A DNA stretch of 64,000 nucleotides from Thermoplasmata archaeon (GTDB lineage: Archaea > Thermoplasmatota > Thermoplasmata > Thermoplasmatales > GCA-001856825). The DNA lies in NCBI GenBank assembly GCA_021792255.1, contig JAJYUZ010000005.1, positions 21,115 through 85,114 on the forward strand. Direction: 5' to 3'. The notes under the pieces were generated by a model, which had not been told where the DNA came from, did no database searches, and saw nothing but the letters and a program-made list of their open reading frames with translations. A program made the position numbers and the translations under genes. This document shows, in pieces, positions 25,030 to 32,992 of the stretch (positions within the stretch are counted from its first letter, which is position 1; each line of letters opens with the position of its first letter).

Positions 25030-26101
25030 TTTATCAAAAGATCATTTAGAGTTTTTTGGAAAGAAGAAAATTCTAATAACCGGTCATACTGGTTTCATTG
25101 GTTCCTGGCTTACAAAATGGCTCTCGATGCTGGGTTCCCAAGTTTTAGGGTACTCTTTAGATCCTTCAACACATCCAAATATGTTCTCTAATCTAAATTT
25201 TGGAAGTAATTTAATCGATGTTCGAAATGATATCCTCAACAAAGAGTCTTTGAAAAAGGCTGTAAGTGACTTTGAACCAGAGATAGTATTTCATTTAGCG
25301 GCACAACCTATAGTGTTAGAATCATATAACAATCCAGAATATACCTATCAAACAAACGTTATTGGGACAGTTAACCTTCTAGATATTTTACGAAAAAATC
25401 AATCCGTGAAGGTTATAGTGGTAATTACAAGTGACAAAGTTTACGAAAATGTGGAATGGATTTATCCGTATCGTGAGACCGACCCATTAGGTGGGAAGGA
25501 CCCTTACAGTGCGAGTAAATCTTGTCAAGATATCGTAGTAAGTTCGTTTAGGGAAAGCTTTTTTGCCGGTCGCGATGTAAGTGTATCTTCCATAAGGGCT
25601 GGTAATGTTATTGGGGGTGGTGATTGGGGGGAATTTAGGCTGGTACCTGATATTGTAAGGGGAATTACTCAAAAGAAGATTATCGATTTAAGAAATCCTT
25701 ACTCAACTAGACCATGGCAACACGTTCTTGATCTAGCATTTGGAATGATGAAATTAGCCGAGATGAGTTGGTTGAACACCGAATATGCAGGGATCTGGAA
25801 TTTTGGGCCTACTGGCGCAGACAATTTAACGGTGAAAGAACTTGCCGGCAGATTAATTAATTTTTGGGGAGCCGGCGAGTATAAAATCTCAAAAAGTGGA
25901 AAATTTTACGAGGCATCTTATTTGAAACTTGATATAAGCAAGGCTAGGCATATGCTAAACTGGTACCCGCTAGTTGATATTGATCGGTCGGTGGTAAAGA
26001 CTGTTGAATGGTATAAGAAATATTACCACGGTCGTAATGAAATTAATAAATTTACAGAAAAACAGATCAATGAGTATTCCGAGAATAGAAATGCGAAGTG
26101 A
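25019..26101 (+). CDS. rfbG: CDP-glucose 4,6-dehydratase
   Basis: A 360-residue extended short-chain dehydrogenase that converts CDP-glucose to CDP-4-keto-6-deoxyglucose. GHTGFIGSWL (residues 22-31), HLAAQPIVLESY, TSDKVYEN, the catalytic YSASK and the late RPWQHVLDL are typical RfbG motifs. Length is normal. It is co-oriented and overlapping with the genes on either side. No RfbH (3-dehydrase) gene follows, so the pathway does not lead to a 3,6-dideoxy sugar through the usual route. Confidence 0.93.
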   Translation: MKGNLSKDHLEFFGKKKILITGHTGFIGSWLTKWLSMLGSQVLGYSLDPSTHPNMFSNLNFGSNLIDVRNDILNKESLKKAVSDFEPEIVFHLAAQPIVLESYNNPEYTYQTNVIGTVNLLDILRKNQSVKVIVVITSDKVYENVEWIYPYRETDPLGGKDPYSASKSCQDIVVSSFRESFFAGRDVSVSSIRAGNVIGGGDWGEFRLVPDIVRGITQKKIIDLRNPYSTRPWQHVLDLAFGMMKLAEMSWLNTEYAGIWNFGPTGADNLTVKELAGRLINFWGAGEYKISKSGKFYEASYLKLDISKARHMLNWYPLVDIDRSVVKTVEWYKKYYHGRNEINKFTEKQINEYSENRNAK

Positions 26102-27077
26102 AGCGATAACGGGTAATAGATTAATATGCGAGTTAAAAGAAGAGCCCATAAATCTATTTTTCAGTCTCGCTGATTATAGGAACAGTTATTTCACAAGCAA
26201 CGACCAGAACAAGATAATGGAGTTCTATGAAGGGGTTCAAGATTCAGAGGAACTAATTGAATGGATGAGAGAAAGACCAAAAGGTGTATCATATGTTCAT
26301 GAGGTCGAAGGCGACAAGGAGATTGTTGTCGTCATAACAACGGCCGACTTTGATGGCAAGTACGCGAAAGAATGCAGAGATAATATATTTAAAGGCCTCC
26401 ATTTGATATTTGTAGAAAGTGGAGGAAGAGGTGACTTTTATTTCAACATTGCGCACAACATCAACGTCGGAATTAAGAAAGCGATGGAATACAATCCAAG
26501 ATGGGTTGTGTTTTCTAATGACGATATGGTAAAACAGGATGAAATTTCAGTACTTCAAGAGGCGCTGAAGAATTACGATCCTTCTAAGACAGGAATAGCG
26601 TATTTTTATCCCAGCACAAGTTACCACTCTAGGGAAATGAATATATCCACCATTAGGAAAACAAGATCAATTGTGAATCCACTGCTGCTCTATTCCCGCC
26701 GGAAGGCATTTGATATTCTAAAGAAATTTAACACTAAATTCGTTCTATCTGGGGGTTCTATCCGGGACTTACTCTTTTATAAGAGAGTACTCACGTTCAG
26801 GAATACAATTGCCATTGCTGTTTATTCAGCGGAAATGATAAAAGAATTTATCTCTAGATACGGTTGTTTTTTTGACGAAACATACATAAATTCTGGCGAA
26901 GATGGTGATCTCGCATTAAGAGTTCAAAAGGCAGGATGGGAAAAAGGGGAGGTCAATTTTAGGATACGTCCCCTCATAGGTGGAACCTTTGGCAATTCAG
27001 ACAGCAGGTACCTGAGGGATCAAGCCGGCAACATCTATTTTTCAAAGAAGCGAGAGGAAGAGGAACATGACTTTTAA
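26091..27077 (+). CDS. GT2-like glycosyltransferase (paralogue of 34819)
   Basis: About 328 residues from the ATG at 26091, which best matches the start of the paralogue. An ATG at 26070 would overlap the dehydratase gene by 32 bases. The GT2 fold is indicated by AHNINVGIKKAMEYNPRW followed by FSNDDM (nucleotide-sugar/metal site) and by GEDGDLALRVQKAGW, the ED acceptor motif. A basic segment of about 90 residues lies between these motifs and is unusual. The donor and acceptor are unknown. The copy at 34819 is roughly 60-65 percent identical by eye and nearly identical in DNA over the last 60 bases of the shared region. Confidence 0.8.
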   Translation: MRSEAITGNRLICELKEEPINLFFSLADYRNSYFTSNDQNKIMEFYEGVQDSEELIEWMRERPKGVSYVHEVEGDKEIVVVITTADFDGKYAKECRDNIFKGLHLIFVESGGRGDFYFNIAHNINVGIKKAMEYNPRWVVFSNDDMVKQDEISVLQEALKNYDPSKTGIAYFYPSTSYHSREMNISTIRKTRSIVNPLLLYSRRKAFDILKKFNTKFVLSGGSIRDLLFYKRVLTFRNTIAIAVYSAEMIKEFISRYGCFFDETYINSGEDGDLALRVQKAGWEKGEVNFRIRPLIGGTFGNSDSRYLRDQAGNIYFSKKREEEEHDF

Positions 27078-27136
27078 GTCACGGTCGTACTCCAACGCAA
27101 CTAGATTCCTTGGAAAAGTCATTTACAGTGGAGCTA

Positions 27137-27164
27137 TACCGATTGTTTTACCGCGTCTTTACCG
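27137..27164 (-). repeat. three helically phased TTTACCG-type repeats
   Basis: TACCG occurs at 27137, 27149 and 27160, so spacings are 12 and 11 bases. The last two copies are preceded by TTT. It is the same motif and phasing as the array at 22273, here between a glycosyltransferase gene and the left end of the IS630 element. Confidence 0.55.
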
Positions 27165-27243
27165 GCAATAATTTATCGCTCTTTCCTTTTATAGGGTGAT
27201 GGGATTAGATTTTATGAATTCAAATGGGTTGAGAAGTGAACTA

Positions 27244-28286
27244 TAGTTAAGGACATTTGTAATTGATTATTATTAAATATTATATCCGTATACAGATACC
27301 ATGGTGGAAATGGGTATTGATGAGCTCAAGCTCAATTACAGGAATGAGAAGGATGCGGATGTGCGAGAACGCATCCTCATGATCATATGGCTGAAGTCAG
27401 GCATATCCAGCTACAAGATTGGTGAAAGACTGTTCTGTCCCCAGTCCAAGGTCATCTACTGGAAGAAGAGGTATGCAGAACATGGAATGGATGGTCTAAG
27501 AACAGTCCAGAAATCTGGAAGGCCTACACAAATGGATGAAGTCACAGAACAGCATATAAAGGAAGAGCTATCCTCAAAGGAATACTGGAAATCCACCCAA
27601 GTCTCTTCCATAATCAGGGAGAAGGGCAGAATGATCTACACTCAGAGGCATGTGCGCCGTTTAATGCAGAAGTGGGGTTATTCCCTAGTAACTCCAAGGA
27701 AGAAGCACAAGAAGGCAGCCTCCGATGAAGAGGTTGAAAACTTTAAAAAAAATCCGCAGAGATACTGGGTTCTCTCAGGAAGGGAATGACTGCGGTGTGC
27801 ATGGATGAGTCCATATTCGTATACGACTCAATAGTAAGAAGGGTGTGGGCAAGGAAGGGAAGCAAGCCAAGAATCATGACAACGGGTTCTCACAAGAAGG
27901 TGCTTCTATCCGGTGCAGTTGCATTAGACGGATCGACTCTATTCCGTTCCTATGAGGGCATGGCATCAAGGGAATTCATCTCCTATCTCAGTGCACTGAA
28001 GAGGAAGTATGGAAAGTACGTACTGTTCTACGATGGTGCACCCTGGCACAGATCTGAGAAAGTGAAAAGATTCCTCAAGAAGAACAGGAGGAGGATAAAG
28101 CCTGTGATGTTTCCAGCATGTTCTCCCGAGCTTAATCCTGTGGAGGAGTGCTGGAACATAGGAAAGAACACCCTCCTTGGGTCTACGGTGCCGGACAGCT
28201 TCGAAAAATTGAGGAGAGAGGTATCGGAATATTACAGGACAAAGAAGTTCCATCTAAATATAATCAACTACATATGTCCATATCTA
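27244..28286 (+). mobile_element. IS630-family insertion sequence, 1043 bases
   Basis: Terminal inverted repeats match at about 25 of 29 positions: the left end from 27242 (TATAGTTAAGGACATTTG) and the right end read on the minus strand from 28288 (TATAGATATGGACATATG). The outermost TA on each side (27242-27243 and 28287-28288) is the target duplication typical of this family. The element carries a two-frame transposase. Intact ends, target duplication and near-complete genes suggest recent insertion. Confidence 0.88.
27301..27789 (+). CDS. IS630 transposase, N-terminal part (helix-turn-helix domains)
   Basis: A 162-residue frame with two helix-turn-helix segments: RERILMIIWLKSGISSYKIG and the winged part VSSIIREKGRMIYTQRHVRR, which bind the inverted repeats. 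It ends with TGA 27787-27789, overlapping the next frame by ATGA. The last residues after an eight-A run (27745-27752) do not look like transposase. A -1 shift there joins it to the catalytic frame and restores a family-like linker (KKKSAEIL). Confidence 0.85.
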   Translation: MVEMGIDELKLNYRNEKDADVRERILMIIWLKSGISSYKIGERLFCPQSKVIYWKKRYAEHGMDGLRTVQKSGRPTQMDEVTEQHIKEELSSKEYWKSTQVSSIIREKGRMIYTQRHVRRLMQKWGYSLVTPRKKHKKAASDEEVENFKKNPQRYWVLSGRE

Positions 28287-28289
28287 TAA
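27786..28289 (+). CDS. IS630 transposase, catalytic DDE part
   Basis: A 167-residue frame with the DDE_3 catalytic core: Asp in CMDES, Asp in FYDGAPWH and Glu in NPVEECWN, 36 residues after the second Asp. It is in the -1 frame relative to the upstream half and open back to 27747, so a frameshift on the A8 run would yield a single transposase of about 330 residues. The stop TAA (28287-28289) is composed of the TA target duplication plus one flanking A. Confidence 0.85.
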   Translation: MTAVCMDESIFVYDSIVRRVWARKGSKPRIMTTGSHKKVLLSGAVALDGSTLFRSYEGMASREFISYLSALKRKYGKYVLFYDGAPWHRSEKVKRFLKKNRRRIKPVMFPACSPELNPVEECWNIGKNTLLGSTVPDSFEKLRREVSEYYRTKKFHLNIINYICPYL

Positions 28290-28567
28290 TATTCCTCCTT
28301 GTATCAGACGTAGCCGATCTTACTGAGGTCTTGGGTTCATTTCTTGCGGTTATCCAATCAGGCGCTGAACTTCAAACAGTTACCTTCCCTTGTAAGTTTG
28401 TATTTCTCAATGGTCGCATTGAATGAAACGTTATCGGTTGTCTTTCCGCTATCGGGTATCCGTTGCTTAGTCTGCGCCGTATATCATTCTTCCATTCTAG
28501 AAATTTTTCCGGTTTCGAACGGTTCCTTATATCTTTCTACTCGTTATCAGTTGTCATTTTATAGAAA
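28290..28567. other. spacer between IS630 and the UDP-xylose operon
   Basis: No gene recognised. The sequence may be the 5' flank of the operon or the remains of a gene disrupted by the insertion. Confidence 0.35.
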
Positions 28568-28577
28568 ATTTATAAAG
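28568..28577 (+). promoter_or_regulatory. TATA box of the UDP-xylose operon
   Basis: ATTTATAAAG, centred about 25 bases before the ATG at 28598. A leaderless operon transcript is expected. Confidence 0.55.
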
Positions 28578-28597
28578 TTATTGTTAATCCTCTGGCT

Positions 28598-29527
28598 ATG
28601 GCAGGGGCACTTGTTTCGGGTGGAAATGGTTTCTTGGGATCACATTTGGTTGAAAAACTACTTAAAGAGTGTCTTGAAATTACAGTTGTGGATGACCTAT
28701 CTACTATGGAGGAAATGAATTTGCCAAAAGACGTTCGATTTGTGAAAAAGAAAATTGAGAATTTCAAAACTGAAGAAAAATTCGACTATGTGATTCATAT
28801 GGCCGCAAGACCTTCGCCTGAAGACTACATCCAGAATCCGATTGATACTTTGATGTCTAATTCAAAGGGTACTAAGGTGATGCTGGACATAGCGCGATTG
28901 TCTAACGCAGTTTTTCTGTATACTTCTTCTTCAGAAGTGTATGGGGAAGCTTCCACAATCCCCACGCCTGAGAGCTACTTCGGATACGTTAACAGCATCG
29001 GTCCGAGGAGCTGTTATGATGAAGGGAAAAGGTATTCCGAATCTCTAATTATGGCTTATTACAGACAGTTCAATCTAGACGTAAGAATAGAGAGACCGTT
29101 CAACGTGTATGGACCCAGGATTAGGGCTGACGGATTTTATGGCAGGGTCATACCAAGGTTCGTTACATCGGCATTAAATGATAAAGACTTAATAATCTAC
29201 GGGGATGGTCAACAGACTCGCTCCTTCCTATACGTTAACGATTGGGTCGATGCCACTTGGACCTTTCTGACAGAAAGGAATCTTTCCGGCCAATTTATTA
29301 ACGTAGGATCAAGGGATGAGATTACAATTAACGATCTCGCTGAGAAAATTGTGAACATCACCTCCTCTCAATCGAAAATTGTCAGGGTAGAAGGTAGACA
29401 AGATGATCCCAGAAGGCGTGCAGCAGATATTACCAAAGCTGGGGAATTATTAAAATGGAAGTCAATGACGAGCCTAGATGAGGGGCTTCGCCAGACCATA
29501 AGTTGGTTCAAGGGGAGAGAGATATGA
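28598..29527 (+). CDS. UDP-glucuronate decarboxylase (UDP-xylose synthase)
   Basis: A 309-residue extended short-chain dehydrogenase that would convert UDP-glucuronate to UDP-xylose. Specific hallmarks are GNGFLGSHL near the N-terminus, TSSSEVYG, and the active-site segment GPRSCYDEGKRYSESL, which is characteristic of UXS enzymes. The following gene makes its substrate and overlaps its stop codon by four bases (ATGA), so function and context agree. Confidence 0.88.
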   Translation: MAGALVSGGNGFLGSHLVEKLLKECLEITVVDDLSTMEEMNLPKDVRFVKKKIENFKTEEKFDYVIHMAARPSPEDYIQNPIDTLMSNSKGTKVMLDIARLSNAVFLYTSSSEVYGEASTIPTPESYFGYVNSIGPRSCYDEGKRYSESLIMAYYRQFNLDVRIERPFNVYGPRIRADGFYGRVIPRFVTSALNDKDLIIYGDGQQTRSFLYVNDWVDATWTFLTERNLSGQFINVGSRDEITINDLAEKIVNITSSQSKIVRVEGRQDDPRRRAADITKAGELLKWKSMTSLDEGLRQTISWFKGREI

Positions 29528-30747
29528 AGATTTCTGTGGTAGGACTAGGATTTGTTGGCCTAGTTACCTCAGTGGTACTCTCTAGGGCTGGTAATAACGT
29601 TATTTGCATAGATACCGATGAATCAAAGATAAATAGACTGAACAAAGGGGAGCTATACATATACGAACCGAAGCTAGATTCCTTGTTTACAGATCAAAAA
29701 AGTAAGATGAGATTTGAAACTGATTACTCTGACGTAAAGGGGAGCGACTTGACTTTCGTTTGCGTTCCGACACCAACAGTGAACGGCCGGAGCGACCTAT
29801 CGTTTGTTCGAGATGCTGTAACAAGAACAGGCAAAGTGGATAGAGAAACAATAATTGTTATAAAAAGCACAGTTCTTCCAGGAACAGCTAAATCTCTTTC
29901 CTCTGCCATTAGCAATAGGATAATTTCCAATCCTGAATTTCTTAGAGAGGGTTCAGCCGTAGATGATACACTACATCCTGACAGGATAGTGATCGGAGGA
30001 AGGGATAATGCGGCTTTGGACAAGGTTGAGGGGGCTTGGAGATTCTGCGGATCACCCATAGTCAGAACGACAAATGAGAATGCAGAGCTTATAAAGTATG
30101 CATCTAACTCATTTCTTGCTGCGAAGATTTCTTTTATAAACGAAATATCTGACCTCTGCGAGAGAATTCCAGGTACGGATGTAGAAATTATTGCAAAAGG
30201 AATGGGGTTGGACCACAGGATAGGAAGAGAATTCCTCAGGGCAGGGCTAGGGTTCGGCGGTTCCTGCTTTCCAAAAGATACCCGAGCGATAGCAGAATAT
30301 GCGAATAAAATAGGGACTAGACTGTCCATAGTCGAATCCGCAATTGACGTCAATGAAAGAAGGGTCGAAAGGGGAGTTAAAATCATAGAGAATACAATGG
30401 GCAGTCTTAACGGTAAGAGGATATGCCTGCTTGGTTTGAGCTTCAAAGAAAACACAAACGACCTGAGGGAGTCGAGGGCGTTGGACTTAGCAAGGGCGCT
30501 TAGAGAAAGAGGTGCACTAGTCTATGCATATGATCCGGTCATAAAAGACATTGAAGGCATTGGAACACTGAGAAGTGCTGAGGAATGTGATGGCATGGAT
30601 TGCGTTGTTGTTTCTTCGGAATGGAAAGAGTTTGAAGACCTACCGCTGTTCAAACGAGCTAACAATGTGATAGATCTTAAGAGGATTGTGAATACTGCGA
30701 CTAATCCAAGTGTCAAGTCAATAGGGGTTGGATATGCAAAGAATTAG
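29524..30747 (+). CDS. ugd: UDP-glucose 6-dehydrogenase
   Basis: About 407 residues from ATG 29524. It oxidises UDP-glucose to UDP-glucuronate with two NAD+. The N-terminal Rossmann motif is GLGFVGLVTSV. Others are FVCVPTPT and NPEFLREGSAVDD, and the catalytic Cys lies in GFGGSCFPKDTRA. The C-terminal UDP-binding domain shows GLSFKENTNDLRESRALDL. A longer reading to 29503 is disfavoured because ATGA coupling to the decarboxylase gene fixes the start. It overlaps galU downstream by 14 bases. Confidence 0.93.
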   Translation: MKISVVGLGFVGLVTSVVLSRAGNNVICIDTDESKINRLNKGELYIYEPKLDSLFTDQKSKMRFETDYSDVKGSDLTFVCVPTPTVNGRSDLSFVRDAVTRTGKVDRETIIVIKSTVLPGTAKSLSSAISNRIISNPEFLREGSAVDDTLHPDRIVIGGRDNAALDKVEGAWRFCGSPIVRTTNENAELIKYASNSFLAAKISFINEISDLCERIPGTDVEIIAKGMGLDHRIGREFLRAGLGFGGSCFPKDTRAIAEYANKIGTRLSIVESAIDVNERRVERGVKIIENTMGSLNGKRICLLGLSFKENTNDLRESRALDLARALRERGALVYAYDPVIKDIEGIGTLRSAEECDGMDCVVVSSEWKEFEDLPLFKRANNVIDLKRIVNTATNPSVKSIGVGYAKN

Positions 30748-31537
30748 AAAGGCTGTGATCCCTGCAGCAGGTTACGGAAAGAGGTTCTATCCGCTCACCA
30801 GAGCTCAGCCCAAGGAGATGCTTCCAGTTCTCGACAAGCCGGTCATTCACTACGTCGTAGAGGAGGCAGTGTCGTCGGGACTAGATGAAATACTGATCAT
30901 AGTTGGAGCAGGAAAGGACGCAATAATAAATTACTTTGACAAGAACAAAATGGACGACGAGCTTGACAATTACGGTTTCAAAGGAATGCCCGATATTTAC
31001 TTCGTAAGACAGAAAGAGCAGAAGGGACTGGGTGACGCGATAAGGTATGCAAAAAATTTCACAGGCGACGATGACTTTGTAGTTCTTCTAGGCGATACAA
31101 TTTACAAATCAGAAACAGAAAGGACGGTAACTTCGCAGTTGATAAATCTGTACGAAAAGACGGGTTCCCCTTCGATTATCGTTGAAAGGGTAAAAGCGGA
31201 AAAAATAAGAGATTACGGTATTGTTGACGGTGAAAAAGTCTCGGATGATGTCTTCAGGGTTAGATCTATTGTAGAAAAACCCGATCCATCCGACTCGCCC
31301 AGCGACTTAGGAGTCACGGGTATATACATTCTAGGTCCATACATTTATGAATGTCTGGAGAACATACCTCTAGGAAGGAACGGAGAATACCAGCTAAGCG
31401 ATGCATACAATCTGCTCGTAAAGAAAATGGATGTGTTCGCACTGATCATGAAAGGCAAGAGATACGATATAGGAACGAAGGAACTGTGGATAAAGACTTT
31501 TATAGAGTTCGCAAGCAAGCACGGCGGATACGGATGA
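30734..31537 (+). CDS. galU: UTP-glucose-1-phosphate uridylyltransferase
   Basis: About 267 residues from ATG 30734 (a TTG at 30728 adds two). The signature IPAAGYGKRFYPLTRAQPKE and later VEKPDPSDSPSDLGVTGIY, GRNGEYQLSDA and KGKRYDIGTKELW identify GalU, which makes UDP-glucose. With the two preceding genes it completes glucose-1-phosphate to UDP-xylose in one operon. The stop overlaps the start of an epimerase fragment. Confidence 0.93.
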   Translation: MQRIRKAVIPAAGYGKRFYPLTRAQPKEMLPVLDKPVIHYVVEEAVSSGLDEILIIVGAGKDAIINYFDKNKMDDELDNYGFKGMPDIYFVRQKEQKGLGDAIRYAKNFTGDDDFVVLLGDTIYKSETERTVTSQLINLYEKTGSPSIIVERVKAEKIRDYGIVDGEKVSDDVFRVRSIVEKPDPSDSPSDLGVTGIYILGPYIYECLENIPLGRNGEYQLSDAYNLLVKKMDVFALIMKGKRYDIGTKELWIKTFIEFASKHGGYG

Positions 31538-31668
31538 AGTTAATGTCAAATGTGCTTGTTACAGCGGGAGCAGGGTTCATCGGGAGTTCCAGTGTTGACA
31601 TGCTCGTGGAAGAAGGGTGTTACGCTAGTCTGATAGACAACTTTGAAAGATGCGTTCATAGGGAGTAA
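31534..31668 (+). pseudogene. N-terminal fragment of a nucleotide-sugar epimerase
   Basis: A 44-codon frame starting at an ATG that overlaps the galU stop. The product begins with a recognisable Rossmann motif (SNVLVTAGAGFIGSSSVDML, the first Gly of GGxGFIG changed to Ala) and continues with a second strand ending in LIDNF, as in UDP-glucose 4-epimerases, then stops. The remaining 260 or so residues are absent. It is the stub of a fourth operon gene lost by deletion or rearrangement. Confidence 0.65.
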
Positions 31669-31837
31669 GAAGTCAGTTCCTCGTGCTTAATAGTGATTTT
31701 TTCCCAAACATAGTCTCAGTAACATGAGTGCCATATAAGTTAAAATATCTGGCCAACTAGAGAAAGTATTCACATATCTGTTGATATTCATTTGGCTTCG
31801 TGCCAAATATTATTAAGATGAGTTCTTATAGAACAAT

Positions 31838-32992
31838 ATGACGCTCAAAGTAGCATTCATTATGTTCAGCAATCTAAGTGTAGGTAGAGGTACAGAGAAT
31901 ATTGTGATGCAGTACTGCAAATTTTCTCCCTCCGACGTGGACATCACGATATTTCAGACAGATTTTCCGAGAGGCGAGGTTCAAGAAAAAGATTTTGACT
32001 TTGGATTATCCAAGCCCAAAATAGTCACGTTAAGAGGATTCGATCAGAGGTCAATTTTTCCTTCGAGGTCAATAGTGGTATTGGCCCTAACTCTTTATGT
32101 AAGATATCCCTTTCTTTTTTTAGCTTTAAGATTTATAAAAGAATATCGAGAAATGAGAAAGCAACTCAAGGATTTTGATGTCGTTTATGTGTTCGGAAAC
32201 TATTGGTCTTCGCTAGTTCCAAGAGGGCCTATAGTTGTCGGCTCGCCTCAAGGTTGGGAGCCGGAAAGAATCGGGGTTCTCAAGGCGCTAAACACATCAA
32301 TTATTGGTAATGGACTCATATGGAGAAGAATTGATTATTTTCATTTGTTTCCTAGAAATAGCTGGTTTCTTGAAAGATATAACAAAAAAGGATTTGTCTT
32401 AGGCAATGGAAGCAGGTTATTATCCAGTTCGTCCGAAACCATTAAAGAAAACAATAAATTGGAATTTTGCTTTTTAGGCGCTCTTGAGGAATGTAAAGGC
32501 ACTCTCACAGCTGTTAAGGCGTTTGAACTCCTAAGAGAGAGGGTAAGAGACAGGGAATTGGAGCTTCACTTAGTTGGGAGTGGTCCTCTCTTAAACGAGA
32601 TCGAGGAAGGACAAGGGATGGTAAAGCACGGATTTATAGGCAACAAGAAAGAATTGCAGTCAATATTGAGTTCTTCAGATTGTTTCATTTATCCAACCAC
32701 CTGTGATACATTTGCTTTAGTTGTTATCGAGGCTTTGTCCGCAGGCACATATGCGATTGTATCAGACAGACTGCGGGGGGTTTATGATAAATTTGAATAT
32801 ATGGGGGTACTGGAATACTGTCCGCCAACAGCTCATGCACTGGCTGATCAAATGCAGAATTTTTTAGCTAAAAGTGTGCCAAAGAAAAATTTTGACATCG
32901 CACGCCAGTTGATTCTAAGAGAGTATTCGTGGGAATCTATCACGGAAAAACTATTTGCAGAATTTAGGAAGTTAGTCAAAGAAAATTCTTGA
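31838..32992 (+). CDS. glycosyltransferase, GT4 type
   Basis: A 384-residue GT-B glycosyltransferase. The N-terminal half has MFSNLSVGRGTENIV, similar to the GG loop of the family. The C-terminal half has CFLGALEECKG, then VGSGPLL and the donor-site segment TCDTFALVVIEALSAGTYAI, corresponding to the E-x7-E motif with the first Glu replaced by Asp. Promoter CCAAATATTATTAAG (about 31803-31817) lies about 27 bases before the ATG. The donor is unknown; UDP-xylose is a reasonable guess from position. Confidence 0.82.
   Translation: MTLKVAFIMFSNLSVGRGTENIVMQYCKFSPSDVDITIFQTDFPRGEVQEKDFDFGLSKPKIVTLRGFDQRSIFPSRSIVVLALTLYVRYPFLFLALRFIKEYREMRKQLKDFDVVYVFGNYWSSLVPRGPIVVGSPQGWEPERIGVLKALNTSIIGNGLIWRRIDYFHLFPRNSWFLERYNKKGFVLGNGSRLLSSSSETIKENNKLEFCFLGALEECKGTLTAVKAFELLRERVRDRELELHLVGSGPLLNEIEEGQGMVKHGFIGNKKELQSILSSSDCFIYPTTCDTFALVVIEALSAGTYAIVSDRLRGVYDKFEYMGVLEYCPPTAHALADQMQNFLAKSVPKKNFDIARQLILREYSWESITEKLFAEFRKLVKENS

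Noticed and set aside
29724..30455. 243-codon minus-strand frame across the UDP-glucose dehydrogenase gene
   Set aside because: It is fully inside an unmistakable ugd gene and its translation has no domain features.
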